DNA from: Priapulus caudatus
Taxonomy: Eukaryota; Priapulida; Priapulimorpha; Priapulimorphida; Priapulidae
Assembly (NCBI RefSeq): GCF_000485595.1
Contig: NW_014578381.1
Location: 55,215 to 81,791 of the forward strand
Length of the DNA stretch: 26,577 nt
Direction of reading: 5' to 3'
The position numbers and the translations under genes were made by a program. Below the pieces are notes generated by a model. The model searched no databases. It saw nothing but the letters and a program-made list of their open reading frames with translations, and had not been told where the DNA came from. Shown one piece after another: positions 1-9,630 of this stretch (position 1 is its first letter; each line of letters opens with the position of its first letter).

Positions 1-69
1 AACAATCATTAATTCACTTGTGCAAATATTTTAAACAGCAGTACATATTGCTCGTATCCTAGCTGCTTG

Positions 70-229
70 CCGTATTTATTCCCTACACTTCTGGCCAATT
101 CCCCTTTGCCTATTTATTCCTTACGTTTCTGTTGAGTTCACCTTTACCTATTTATCATTCCCTACATTCCTGTTAAGTTCCCTCTTACCTATGTTTTCCA
201 TATATACACTCCTGTCTATTTCCCACTAC
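70..229. repeat. Degenerate ~40-bp tandem repeat, 4 units
   Basis: Four successive units begin with CTATTTAT-like sequence at about 70, 109, 148 and 189. Each contains a 'CCCTACA-tTCCTGTtaagTTCcc' type core and ends in a pyrimidine-rich stretch. The units have diverged by substitutions and small indels. No coding potential is seen. Confidence 0.55.
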
Positions 230-1058
230 CACGATGCTACTATTCCAAGAAATTCCTAATATTATGATAATTTTCCTTTCTTTTCCTGTGTTATATATTT
301 GCTAGCCTTTATATACATTAATATATTTCCAGCATTCACTTGTCAAACATTGTGAATTTGTCTAATCATTTCTTGTGACATCACTATATTTCAGGAAATT
401 TGCTGGTTGTGGCAGGCTGATCTACTCCATTAACGTTACCTTCCATAACAGTACACTATTGGGGCGATGTCACGTGAAAACTGCTGTGAGGCTTCCATTC
501 TGAGCTAGCTGGACAGGCCATAGCAAGAGCTGTTATAGGCATCTATAACAACAAAGTTTGCATCTCGATATGTGCATATAGTTGCAGGACCTTAGCGAGC
601 GGAGGGGGGCGCGGGAGTGTAGGCAAGGCCCCCCTCCCCTCAGAAATGCAATAGGAAATGTGTATTTGCCCCCTCCCCAGCCAGTCGATTACCTATTACC
701 ATGTCAGTACCTTAGTAAGCAGGGGGAGGGGGATAGCAGTCAATAGTGTCGGTGGTTGTTGGCTTTTAGGAGAGTTGGGGGCAATTGGCCAGAATTTCGC
801 ATTTTGTTATGTATGGCAATGGCGAGAACTTGCATCTCGTATACAGCCGGCGTGAGGCATCCCTGTCGTGGCTTTAATGATGTCCACAAATGTCGCATGA
901 TCGCAATATATTGGCTTAAGAGGTGCAACTTCCCGTGATGAAATTACATGTCTAAATGGTAAATTTTGACTAATTTCCCCCATCTCCTCTGATACAGCTT
1001 CCACCGACACTTCGAAGAAAGTGTAGATTTTGCCTAAAAGCTAGATGTATTGAAGGAA
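230..1058. other. Non-coding stretch, no gene recognised
   Basis: Only short reading frames on both strands, none with recognisable motifs. Two G/C-rich blocks (about 598-640 and 665-735) share the core 'ACCTTAG-gAGC-gGGGG' and contain opposed GGGGGG and CCCCCC runs, suggesting a small duplicated, partly self-complementary repeat. Confidence 0.5.
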
Positions 1059-1604
1059 TTATCCAAGAAAGTATCCCATAAGACCCTGATGCTCGGTGTA
1101 ATAGTGGGTATAGCCTGTCTGCCTTTCACTGTGAATTAAGGCTGTGAATTCAAAACCTAACGTGAGCAGTGAAATTTTCTGAAGGCGTTTCACAAACACA
1201 TATGGCATCGTATTGTTGACTGTGAGTCCTTCGGGGCCTGGATGACCACGAAACTTGGCGGGTCCGTCTCCTGTAATGGGAACGTAAAAGAACCACTGAG
1301 GACGTGAAACACTTTTAGCAGTGATCACCTTCAGTGTCCGTAGAGGGGGGTCAAGCAGGTGTCATGCTCTGGGGAGTAACTAGATGATGGTGACACCTGG
1401 ATATATCATAGCTGTATTGTCTGAGAAGCAATACAATTTGTTCCCACCAAGAGTTTTGTATCCCTGGATGATACGAGAGTCAGACCTTGAGAGTAAATGA
1501 CCCCTGCTAATCAAGAGGTCAAATGATGCCATGCACCCTCTTGTCTGCAAGCCAGATACTATACACTCTGGCATCCTGATGGGATATTTGAATAAATGTT
1601 TCAA
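1059..1604 (-). pseudogene. Possible decayed coding stretch, unknown product
   Basis: On the minus strand, one reading phase stays open from 1604 to 1059 (about 180 codons) except for two stops close together, at about 1382-1380 and 1361-1359. No frameshift is needed to join the two halves (about 74 and 89 codons). The translation has ordinary globular composition (for example WFFYVPITGDGP) but I recognise no family. Either half alone could occur by chance in AT-balanced DNA. Treat as a weak candidate relic. Confidence 0.2.
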
Positions 1605-2040
1605 AGCGCCGAATTTACTTCAATAACGAAAACGCATTTTTAGGACTTCAAATTTTTCTATGGCTGTCCTGGCAGTACAACATGGGGTTGTTCTGTCATT
1701 ACAATGATAGCCAGCTTTTCGGTGATGTCAAAACATATACAGACGCATTTTGCAGCAAACTTATCGAAACTCATTTGCTTGGATCAAATGACAAGGTTCT
1801 CTAGGTTTTCATATCAATCGTAGGTTCTTTGACGAATACTTAATTACCACCGTACTCAGTCACAAAAAACATGGACAGATTTCAGCCGTATTGTCACATT
1901 GACAATATCGAAATTATTAACGAATATTTGGACAGCCGGGCGGGCGGCTAGGACTGAGTAGGAAATAAATATCGCTATGGTCTTATTAAAGTTGCGGTTA
2001 GCAAGCCTCACGAACGTACGCTCACAGGAGGGCGCAGTGT
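1605..2040. other. Non-coding stretch
   Basis: No convincing reading frame or repeat is seen. Confidence 0.45.
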
Positions 2041-2130
2041 GTGAAAGCTGCGAGTGAAAGCTGCGAGTGAAAGTTTGTCTGTCCATCTGTCGTCTTTTGT
2101 CCTTTTCGTCCTTTTCGTCTTTTTGTCCTT
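2041..2130. repeat. Short tandem repeats upstream of the minisatellite
   Basis: A 14-bp unit (AAGCTGCGAGTGAA) occurs about twice and a half at 2045-2075. It is followed by a pyrimidine-rich repeat with core GTCCTTTTC / GTCTTTTTG at 2098-2130. They lie just before the GC-rich minisatellite and may belong to the same repetitive unit. Confidence 0.6.
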
Positions 2131-2249
2131 GTTAATGCACGTCGCCAGTTTTCCGGGCACACCCTGCAGGAGAGCGCAGATTCTGTGAACCAGCGACGGA
2201 GCTTCACTCCACAGAGCAGCCAACACCACTGAGACGGCCGCCGCCGCCA

Positions 2250-2890
2250 AGTCGCTGCTGCCACAGAGGAGCCGTCGCAGGGCCGTCCACCGCCTCCAGA
2301 GAGCTACCTCGCCGCATAGCAGCTATACCCGTCGCTGCCACGGAGGAGCCGTCGCAGGCAGGCGCTCCAGAAGAGCCTCCCTCGCCGCCATAGCAGCTTA
2401 TACCCGTCCGGCTGCACGGAGGAGCCGTCGCAGGCGGCCGCCCACGCCTCCAGAGACTACCTTCGCCGCACATAGCAAGCTATACCGTCGCTGCCACGGA
2501 GGAGCCGTCGCAGCGGCCGCCCGCGCGCCTCCAGAGAGCTACGCTCGCCGCATAGCAGCTATACCCGCCATGGAGGCAGCCGTTGCAGGGGCCGTCTCCA
2601 GAGAGCTACCTCACCGCGATAGCAGCTATTACCCGCCCCCGCCACGGCCAGGAGCCGTCGCAGGGCCGTCAACGCCCTGCCGCCTCCAGAGAGCTACCTC
2701 GCCGATAGCGCTATACCGCCGCCACACGGAGAGCCGTCGAGGGCCGTCCACCGCCCGCCGCCTCCAGAGAGTTTCCTCGCCGCATAGCAGCTATACCCGC
2801 ACCCCGCACGAGAGCTGTGCAGGGGCTCCGTCCACCGCCCGCCGCCTCCGAGAGTTTCCTCAGCCGCATAGCTTGCGAGCCGCCGCCAGC
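2250..2890. repeat. GC-rich minisatellite, 75-80 bp unit, about 8 copies
   Basis: The marker GCCGTCGCAG (or a close variant) recurs at about 2271, 2348, 2424, 2504, 2579, 2654, 2733 and 2813, so spacings are 75-80 bp. Each unit also holds a CCTCCAGAGAGCTACCTCGC block and a CATAGCAGCTATACCCG block. Copies differ mainly by 1-5 base indels, so no reading frame runs through the array; the short Pro/Ser/Arg-rich frames on either strand are by-products. The array ends abruptly at about 2890 in AT-rich DNA. It could be the 5' region of a retroelement, but no element ends were identified. Confidence 0.85.
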
Positions 2891-3540
2891 TAGTTGTAAA
2901 TTAATGTTGATAGGAGAATCCAAGAACAGAAGTGGTGGTATAAGTAACACGACATTTTATTGTTGCATTTGTATTTAATCCGAATTTTTGTTAAATTAAG
3001 CGTGTTTTTGTAAATAAATTAAGTAATTTGTTACTTGAAATCCTAACTCTTAATTGTGTATTTGTTCAGCTGTGCTGGTTCGCGTTATGTTCACGATACT
3101 TCGCGGGGGTCGGGATCAAACATTCTCGTGCGGACAACACAAACCATACAAGCACGTATGATAGCCAGACAGTTGCTTACATAGAATGCTGATAACACAG
3201 AGCATGCGACACATGGAGTTATGATCATCAGCTCGGTAAACAAATCGCGAGAACAAATGATGTAGACAGCTTTGGCGATGCAAGTCCGTTGCGCGTATTC
3301 GCGACAAGACAAGCGACGCGTTACATTTATAATTGATTAAATTCTGGTATATTGTTCATGTGGGCATGCACAGCGACAGTTCCGCGTTCACGCATACATG
3401 CTATCAAACACAGGACTTGCCAGCGCGTAGTTATGTATACAGAAATACGTGCTGATATGCACCGATGACCAGCTATTGGCTTTCCTACTTAGAGAGCGGC
3501 CACGTTAGTCTCTTCCGTTTCTACCCTGCACTTCTAAATC
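2891..3540. other. Stretch without recognisable gene
   Basis: AT-rich DNA follows the minisatellite to about 3080, then mixed-composition DNA with only short frames. No terminal repeat, splice-framed exon or RNA gene could be supported. Confidence 0.45.
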
Positions 3541-4015
3541 CTCTCTCTCTCTGCTCTCTGAAACCCTCTCTATTTCCCCCCCTTTCTCTCTCTCTACCCT
3601 TCTCTCTCTCTCTTACCCCCTTCATTCTCTTCGTCTACCCCCCGCCTCTCTGCTCTCTTCTCATCTCTACCCCTGCTCTCTCTCTTCTTGCTGCCCCCTC
3701 TCTTCTACCCCCCCTCTCTCTCTGACCCTTCATCTCTCTCTCTACCCCTCTCTTCTTCTACCCCTCTCTCTCTACCCCTCTCTCTTACCCCTCTCTACTC
3801 TCTACCCTCTCTCGTCTCTACCGCGCTCTCTCTCTACACCTCTCTCTCTACCCTCTCTCTGTTCTACCCTTCTCTCGATCCCTACCCCTTCTCTCTCTCT
3901 ACTTCCCTTTTGCTCTACCCCTCTCTCTCCTCTCTCTCTACCCCTCGGCTCTATGTACCTTCTCTCTTCTGATACGCCCCTCTCTCTGTACCTCTCCTTT
4001 TTTTTCTCTCTCTAA

Positions 4016-4046
<31 letters not shown>

Positions 4047-4292
4047 GCTACCCCTCTCACTTTTCTCTCTCGGCGCCTCTCTCTCGCGCTCTCTCTCTCT
4101 CTCTCGCGCTCTCTCTCTTCTCTCTCGCGCTCTCTCTTCTCTCTCGCGCGCTCTCTCTCTCCTTCTCTCGCGGCGGCTTCTCTCTCTCTCTCGCCTCTCT
4201 CTCTCTCTTCTTCGCGCTCTCTCTCTCTCTCTCGCGCTCTCCTCTCTCTCTCTCGCCCGCTCTCTCGCTCTCTCTCTCTTCGCGCTCTCTTT
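3541..4292. repeat. Polypyrimidine satellite (CT)n / CTCTCTACCCC
   Basis: About 750 bp almost purely of C and T on the plus strand. From 3541 to about 4000 the dominant unit is CTCTCTCTACCCC with length variation. From about 4070 to 4290 it becomes (CT)n interrupted by CGCG (CTCTCTCTCGCGCT). Long open frames here encode only Leu/Ser/Pro or Arg/Glu repeats and are low-complexity artefacts, not genes. Confidence 0.9.
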
Positions 4293-4294
4293 CG

Positions 4295-4470
4295 CGGACG
4301 GGAGACGGAGAGGATGGGGCGGAGAGATCGGAGAAAAAAGGGGCGGCGAGCAGGAGGGAAGGAGTGGGAGTAGCGAGCCCAGTAGGGCGGTGAGGATGAC
4401 GAGAGAGAGAGGAGAGAGAAGACTGAGACGAGAGAGAGTGACGAGGAGAGAGAGAGAGGAGTATGTAAGC
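4295..4470. repeat. Polypurine (GA)n tract abutting the polypyrimidine tract
   Basis: Plus-strand purine-rich DNA (GGAGAGA, GAGAGAGAGGA) begins immediately after the CT-rich block. The strand bias therefore flips at about 4292 and the GA tract can pair with the CT tract upstream, making a large imperfect foldback. Confidence 0.75.
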
Positions 4471-4591
4471 TTAGAGAAAAATTATAGAAATCCATCAGCA
4501 TCGAGAAATATATCATGCAGAAAATACACTGTACAGAATAAATACATTTATCACGCAAACTGGTGTGCATACACGCGCAGTTCGCCCACAG

Positions 4592-4735
4592 AGTCCATGG
4601 GCCAGACCAAATTTTGGTACCAAATTAATGGACAAAACATTACTACTGTCAATTGATACTACCCTTTGTGCGTGTTTAAAAATTTGTATGATAACCGCCC
4701 TGAAACGGGTAGCTTTAATAGGATTTTTTCAATTG
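4592..4735 (+). repeat. Left terminal inverted repeat of element I
   Basis: Begins AGTCCATGGGCCAG, then GGTACCAAA at about 4615, and TGTATGATAACCG with GTAGCTTTA near 4686-4716. It matches the reverse complement of 9505-9644 with gaps. Confidence 0.65.
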
Positions 4736-4860
4736 AAAAAATTGAAGAAATGAAATTTTGCCATTAAAACAAGGCTCGAAATAAATGTCGCGTAAGGGGG
4801 TTCGAATTGCGTTTTTATTCATAAAAATAATAGCTAGAACAGATAAAGTGAGTAACTGTG

Positions 4861-5484
4861 ATGTGTTTGGCATCGAAAAAATTACACGTTTCCAAGGAGT
4901 GTAAGCAGTCCACAAAGAAGCATATTAGAAGAAAGTTAGAGGCTGAGTTTGTGAAGTCCTTAAGTTGAGAATTTGCTGGACACTGCAAGTGTGTTTTAAT
5001 TTCCGCCAGCCTGACATCAATGCAAATAGCCAAACATATAGTTACACTCCTGGCCGCAGAGAAAGATGATAATAATTTATCAACAAAGAATAAGGGAAGC
5101 TGCAATCGACATTCGCTGAAGCGATCCAGAAGAAGGAATGCAAAATGTCTTGGCCACCACGCCCTCAGAGCTGGACGACAGTGCTCTAGATATTCCTACC
5201 AGAACTAAGTACATTTTTGTGCGCATTGCTTACTGGCAGCAAAACTTCATCAGAGGAAGATTGCAGTTCAAGGGTTCAGCGGTTAATGAAATCTTTTGCA
5301 CAGATTTGATGGTATGGAGTAAGTCGCGGGAACGCTCAAGCAACCCAAACACATCCTTATCTCTTCCGCAGTGAAGACTCTAACAAACAATGTAGAACTT
5401 GTTTCTATTCTTAACCGTTTATGGCCATAGCCTCTCTTACTCACAGCTTGAGGAAATCAACACTGCTCCTCTGTCTGAGAAAAT
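4861..5484 (+). pseudogene. N-terminal part of element I protein, frame-broken
   Basis: An ATG at 4861 opens a frame rich in Lys/Arg and helix formers (KKHIRRKLEAEF) that runs about 115 codons with one TGA at 4966-4968. Coding then moves to the +1 neighbouring frame (about 5145-5370), returns to the first at 5371 (AVKTLTNNVE), shifts again at about 5423 (GHSLSYSQLEEIN) and returns at 5485 to join the long open frame. The pieces read collinearly as one N-terminal domain, so this is the upstream part of the same gene. At least four compensating single-base shifts and one stop are needed. They may be real decay or consensus errors; the intact 843-codon block downstream argues that the gene is not old. 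The annotated start at 4861 is the first ATG that makes sense, not a proven one. Confidence 0.55.
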
Positions 5485-8016
5485 GTGTCAGCATGTGAGA
5501 TTCCATTGCCTGAAAACATACAACCGTATGTAAGCACAACATTAGCATGGGACAATATTGATAGGCTCGAAGAGACCCTTTCTGGAGAAGGGACGTCCCA
5601 CCGTGTAAATGGCATAGCGGTACAGGCGAGATATTTTGGCCCACGTCTCCCTTCTGCGCCGACACCAGAGATAGCAAAAACCAAGCGGAGAAGCATCGAG
5701 CCGCTTGATGGTGCAGATTTAGCAATATATAATGCAGGCGAACGACAGGGACCCAAGCCAAGAAGGTTTGTAGAGGTCAGCTGCCAGGAAGCGCCAGACA
5801 ATGCGCAAGAAAAACTGAAGAATGCCGAGGTAAACCAGAAGGTTAGTGGGTGGACAGGATTCAATATATCAGTGCGTAATGAGGTTGAGGTCCATAAAGA
5901 CAACATTGGCTACCTCCCCACAATCAACGCTCCTGCCACTCATCTGGCAACTGTCCACGAGGTTTTAAACCGCTCCTTAAAGATCAAGGACGCACTTCAC
6001 TTGAAGAGCATAATCCTGGTCTTTGATCAGGCTTTGTACGCCAAAGCAACTGAGATTGCTTGGAAACTACCTGATCAATATGAGGCCGTTGTCCGGAGAA
6101 TGGGAATCTTCCATACAATCTGTACCCATATGGGAATCATTGGGAAGAGATTCCAAGATGCAGGTTTAAGGGATATCTGTATAGAATCCGGAGTGATTGC
6201 CGAGGGATCTGTGGCTGGGGTTCTCGAGGGACGCAAGTACAACCGTGCTATCAGATTTCATAAGTTGATGTATGAAGCCCTCCAAAGACTCGCTTGGAAA
6301 GGATTCCAGACGTGGATACTAGAGCATTCACCAACCAAGCAAGACCTCGTCAAACAGGTTTTTGGCAGTTTAGAACCTCTGTACAATGATGTGTGCCAGG
6401 AAGAACTACAGAAAGTCTTGACAAGTCAACATTTCTCAGAGTTTACTGAACTGTATGATACATACCTCGAGTATCTACGGAAGCGTAACGGAAAGCTGTC
6501 TACCTTTTGGATGACATACATCGAGATGGTTGAGATTATGCTACATTTGGTGAGAGCCTCAAGGGAAGGACACTGGGAGCTTCATCTGTCGGCTATCAAA
6601 GAAATGATACCATGGTGTTTTGCATACGATAACGTGAACTATGCCCGGTATTTGCCAGCCTATCTGTCCGAGATGTCTCATCTACAACACACCAACCCAG
6701 AAGCGTATGAGTATTTGAAGTCTGGAGGATTCTCAGTCCAGATTGGTGACAAAAACACATTTGGAAGAATTCCAGTAGACCAAGCTTGCGAAGAAACTGT
6801 TAACAAGGACACTCAGACCGCTGGAGGCACCAAAGGATTTAGCCTTAACGCTGGGGCAATCAGCAAGTACTATCTCGTTGCCGAATACCGAAGTATTTTT
6901 CTGAACCAGCTAAGGAATACACTTGGTCTAGACAACTCCGATTGTGAACATAACGACCTTCAGAAAAGCAGAATCGCAAGAGATGAAGATGACGTGAGAT
7001 CAATACTTGAGCTGCTGGAGAGTAACTGGATTAATCCATTCAGCATCGAGCAACAAGATATTGTATGTTTGTCGACCGGAAAAATGGCAACAGAAAAGAT
7101 TGAAGAAGACCTGCTAAACGCAAAAGCAGTTGGGGAAAAGGCTTATGAGGAATTCCGTGCTCAACGACTGGAGGCAGATCCACCAAAGGTCAAATTTTAC
7201 GACACCCTGAAGAAATCAAAGCTGCAGACGTTCACAACACTCAACAAGAAAGTGAAGATCAGAAGTAAGACCGCAAATGAGATCATTCTAAGAGCGGACA
7301 ATGCTGTCTTCGGCCAAATGGTTATAATAGCAGAAAACAGAAAAATTCAGATGAAAGATGTGCTTTCTCATCCACTAGGACCACTTCCGTGGTCACTTTC
7401 CACTCCAGATGGTTCTTTACGCAAAAACACTAAGTCAGCACTGGCAAAAGAACTACAAAAGAATGTACCTGCTGCGAACGAAATACCCCGACCATCTGCT
7501 TGCATTATCGATGGAATGGCCCTAGTTCAAAGGTTGAAGGGTGATCATAAGAAGTTTTCGGAAGTCGCTGATTCCCTGCTTAACATGGTGCTCCACGAGG
7601 GGTCATTATCGAAACGAATAGATGTAATATTCGACGTATACAGAGATAATTCCATCAAGAATGCAGAACGAGAGCACAGAGGGTCTGAATATGGGAATGA
7701 ATTTAGAAATATCCAGCCCGACCACAAAGTACAACAATGGCGAAACTTTCTCTTGAACCCAAAGAACAAGAAAGCTTTCACGATCTTTGTGGCGAGAGAA
7801 TGGCAACGTGATAAGTACAGAGGGAAGCTAGCAAACAAGGTGCTTTTCGTAGCCTGTGAGGAAGAGTGCCACCAGATTTCACAAAACAGCATCCTTGATG
7901 TTCAAGAACTCAACTCTACACAAGAAGAAGCGGACACGAGAATCATTCTACATGTTGCTCATGCAGCCAGATCTGGTTATGGTACAGTGATTGTGGCTTC
8001 CGAAGACACGGAATGA
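5485..8016 (+). CDS. Transposon protein: putative DDE region plus N-terminal half of XPG/FEN-like nuclease
   Basis: An 843-codon open frame. Its first codon is GTG, so this is not the true start; coding continues upstream with frameshifts. Residues about 120-280 hold strand-helix motifs expected of an RNase H-like transposase core: HKDN (D139), LVFDQALY (D181) and CIESGVIAEGS (E234, E240). These are candidate catalytic acids, by inference. Residues about 290-610 are mostly helical with no motif I can name. From about 670 the pattern matches the XPG/FEN1 nuclease family: IIDG (D676), VIFDVYRD (D713, D717), EEADTRI (E815, D817) and TVIVASEDT (D841), corresponding to the acidic metal-binding clusters. 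A TGA at 8014-8016 interrupts the protein right after SEDTE, where the family would have a D-x-D pair. An XPG nuclease fused to a transposase is the reported signature of Academ DNA transposons. Family naming is by motif only. Confidence 0.75.
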   Translation: MSACEIPLPENIQPYVSTTLAWDNIDRLEETLSGEGTSHRVNGIAVQARYFGPRLPSAPTPEIAKTKRRSIEPLDGADLAIYNAGERQGPKPRRFVEVSCQEAPDNAQEKLKNAEVNQKVSGWTGFNISVRNEVEVHKDNIGYLPTINAPATHLATVHEVLNRSLKIKDALHLKSIILVFDQALYAKATEIAWKLPDQYEAVVRRMGIFHTICTHMGIIGKRFQDAGLRDICIESGVIAEGSVAGVLEGRKYNRAIRFHKLMYEALQRLAWKGFQTWILEHSPTKQDLVKQVFGSLEPLYNDVCQEELQKVLTSQHFSEFTELYDTYLEYLRKRNGKLSTFWMTYIEMVEIMLHLVRASREGHWELHLSAIKEMIPWCFAYDNVNYARYLPAYLSEMSHLQHTNPEAYEYLKSGGFSVQIGDKNTFGRIPVDQACEETVNKDTQTAGGTKGFSLNAGAISKYYLVAEYRSIFLNQLRNTLGLDNSDCEHNDLQKSRIARDEDDVRSILELLESNWINPFSIEQQDIVCLSTGKMATEKIEEDLLNAKAVGEKAYEEFRAQRLEADPPKVKFYDTLKKSKLQTFTTLNKKVKIRSKTANEIILRADNAVFGQMVIIAENRKIQMKDVLSHPLGPLPWSLSTPDGSLRKNTKSALAKELQKNVPAANEIPRPSACIIDGMALVQRLKGDHKKFSEVADSLLNMVLHEGSLSKRIDVIFDVYRDNSIKNAEREHRGSEYGNEFRNIQPDHKVQQWRNFLLNPKNKKAFTIFVAREWQRDKYRGKLANKVLFVACEEECHQISQNSILDVQELNSTQEEADTRIILHVAHAARSGYGTVIVASEDTE

Positions 8017-8067
8017 GACGCACAGGATAAAGACGTCTGTCTGGGTTCCACACTTGAAGAACACTGA

Positions 8068-8784
8068 TGTAGGGATTACGTGTTGCGTATCAGGTATGTC
8101 AGTATCTCAAGTGTAACACAAGCTTTAGGTCACGGTGTTTGCAGCAGCCTCCCTGGAATGCATGCTTACACAGGTTGCGACACGGTGAGTGCATTTGCAT
8201 TTCGCGGAAAGATCGGGGCACTTAAACTTCTGAAGAAAGAGAAATCCTTCCAGGAAATGTTTACACTCTTAGGCAGTGAATGGGAAGTCTCAGAAGAACT
8301 TTTGAAGAAACTCCAGGAATTTACTTGCCGAATGTACTGCTCCCGTCCAGGAACACAAGACATTAATGAGCTTAGATACAGAATGTTTTGTACAAAGAAA
8401 GGCAACATCGACTCTGCTCAACTGCCTCCATGCGCTGATTGCTTGTCCAAGCATGCAACTCGTGCAAACTACCAAGCGGCAATCTGGAAACGAAGTCTTG
8501 AATGTTGCCCGGTGATTCCAAGTCCAGTCGGTTGTGGTTGGTGCCAGGATGAGAATAAACTAGCCATTGATTGGATGAGTGGGGAGCCAGCACCATCTGC
8601 TGTTTTAGAACTGATGTCATGTTCATGCACAAGATCGTGCAAACTGCCAAAGTGCAGCTGTCTTGTGAATGGATTGAAATGCACGGACATGTGTAGGCTA
8701 TCAGACTGTACGAATAGACCAGAAGATACTCTCCAAGATGTTGTCCCTGAGGAGGACAGTGATGACGAAGTACTTGAAGACTAG
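8068..8784 (+). CDS. C-terminal part of element I protein: FEN-like H2TH-type motif and Cys8 zinc-binding motif
   Basis: Same reading phase as the 843-codon frame, separated from it by two stops (8014-8016 and 8065-8067) and about 17 intervening codons. The open stretch carries SLPGMHAYTGCDTVSAF followed by a basic GK segment, which resembles the Gly-Cys/Ser-Asp helix-two-turn-helix element of FEN/XPG nucleases. It continues through a helical region to LPPCADCLSKHATRAN. Near the end, eight cysteines lie within 30 residues (CSC-x3-C-x4-C-x-C-x6-C-x3-C-x4-C), a Cys8 or CXC-like metal-binding motif. The tail is acidic (EEDSDDE). There is no ATG at the head; this is a continuation of the upstream gene, not a separate one. 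The stop at 8782-8784 is followed by AT-rich 3' sequence, with an AATAAA at about 9197. Confidence 0.75.
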   Translation, partial: CRDYVLRIRYVSISSVTQALGHGVCSSLPGMHAYTGCDTVSAFAFRGKIGALKLLKKEKSFQEMFTLLGSEWEVSEELLKKLQEFTCRMYCSRPGTQDINELRYRMFCTKKGNIDSAQLPPCADCLSKHATRANYQAAIWKRSLECCPVIPSPVGCGWCQDENKLAIDWMSGEPAPSAVLELMSCSCTRSCKLPKCSCLVNGLKCTDMCRLSDCTNRPEDTLQDVVPEEDSDDEVLED

Positions 8785-9630
8785 ATAAGGTAACAATACC
8801 AATTATAGATAGTTATATTAATAATACAGTTTAATACAGTTTATTATTTTTCCCGGTGGGGATTTTTTCATTTTTTTTATACAAAACTTGCATTGGCAAA
8901 AACACTTTTTAAAATGTGCTTTGATGATTTTGTGATGTTGATATCTTTGCTGTAACCATGGCAACCATCATATAACGTTTGAAATGGTTTATTTAAAAAA
9001 AATTGAACCACCTCAAGGCATCTGCTTATATAAACTAACGACAATACAGTGAATGCTAAACTATTGGAATTTAAAACGACAGTTATTGGCAATAGTTGTG
9101 CATTTCTTCATCCTTCAGCAACACTGAGTGACGTCACTTTATCACGTGATAAACGTTATAAAGCTACTCATTTGTGATGGTTATCATACATAAAAATAAA
9201 CTACATGAAACGTAGTTTTCAAAAATATATGTCATGCTCTGTCCCTATTTTTGGTACCAAAACGTCATTTTTATGCTCTATCCAGAACTTTTTCCACTGT
9301 TACCATGGTAACCATCATATAAATTCGCAATTGGTTCTTTCATAATTGTGCTTAACCACTTCAGAAGGCTTCTCTGCTCATATAAACTAACAATAATATA
9401 GTGAAAACTAAACTATTGGAATTTAAAACGACAGTTATTGCAATAGTTTGTCATTTCTTCATCCTTCAGCAAAACTGAGTGACGTCACTTTATACACGTG
9501 ATAAACGTTATAAAGCTACTCATTTGAGACGGTTATCATACATAAAAATAAACTACATAAAACATAGTTTTCAAAAATATATGTCACGCTTTGTCCCTAT
9601 TTTTGGTACCAAAAAGTCATTTTAGGGGTC
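8785..9630. repeat. Subterminal tandem repeat of element I, ~350 bp unit, 2 copies
   Basis: Two direct copies, at about 8951-9299 and 9300-9630. Matching landmarks are AACCATCATAT (8963 and 9310), TTGGAATTTAAAACGACAG, the CRE palindrome TGACGTCA (9129-9136 and 9480-9487), an adjacent CACGTG site, GATAAACGTTATAAAGC, and CCCTATTTTTGGTACCAAAA at the end of each unit. The second copy runs into the right terminal inverted repeat. The stretch 8785-8950 is AT-rich 3' sequence without a gene. Confidence 0.85.

Noticed and set aside
2570-2893. 107-codon plus-strand frame in the minisatellite
   Set aside because: Repeat units vary in length by non-multiples of three, so no frame is maintained; chance read-through.
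3465-3972. Leu/Ser/Pro-rich open frames
   Set aside because: Product of the CTCTCTACCCC satellite in overlapping frames.
4580-4600. Possible target-site duplication at the ends of element I
   Set aside because: Flanks CCCACAG and AACTGTG do not match as a direct repeat of 2-9 bp; left unassigned.
4043-4656. Open frames of 175 and 203 codons over the CT/GA tract
   Set aside because: They encode only Leu/Ser or Arg/Glu repeats generated by the microsatellite; no gene signal.
5441-5906. Antisense frames of 106-149 codons
   Set aside because: Opposite-strand shadows of the well-supported plus-strand transposon gene.
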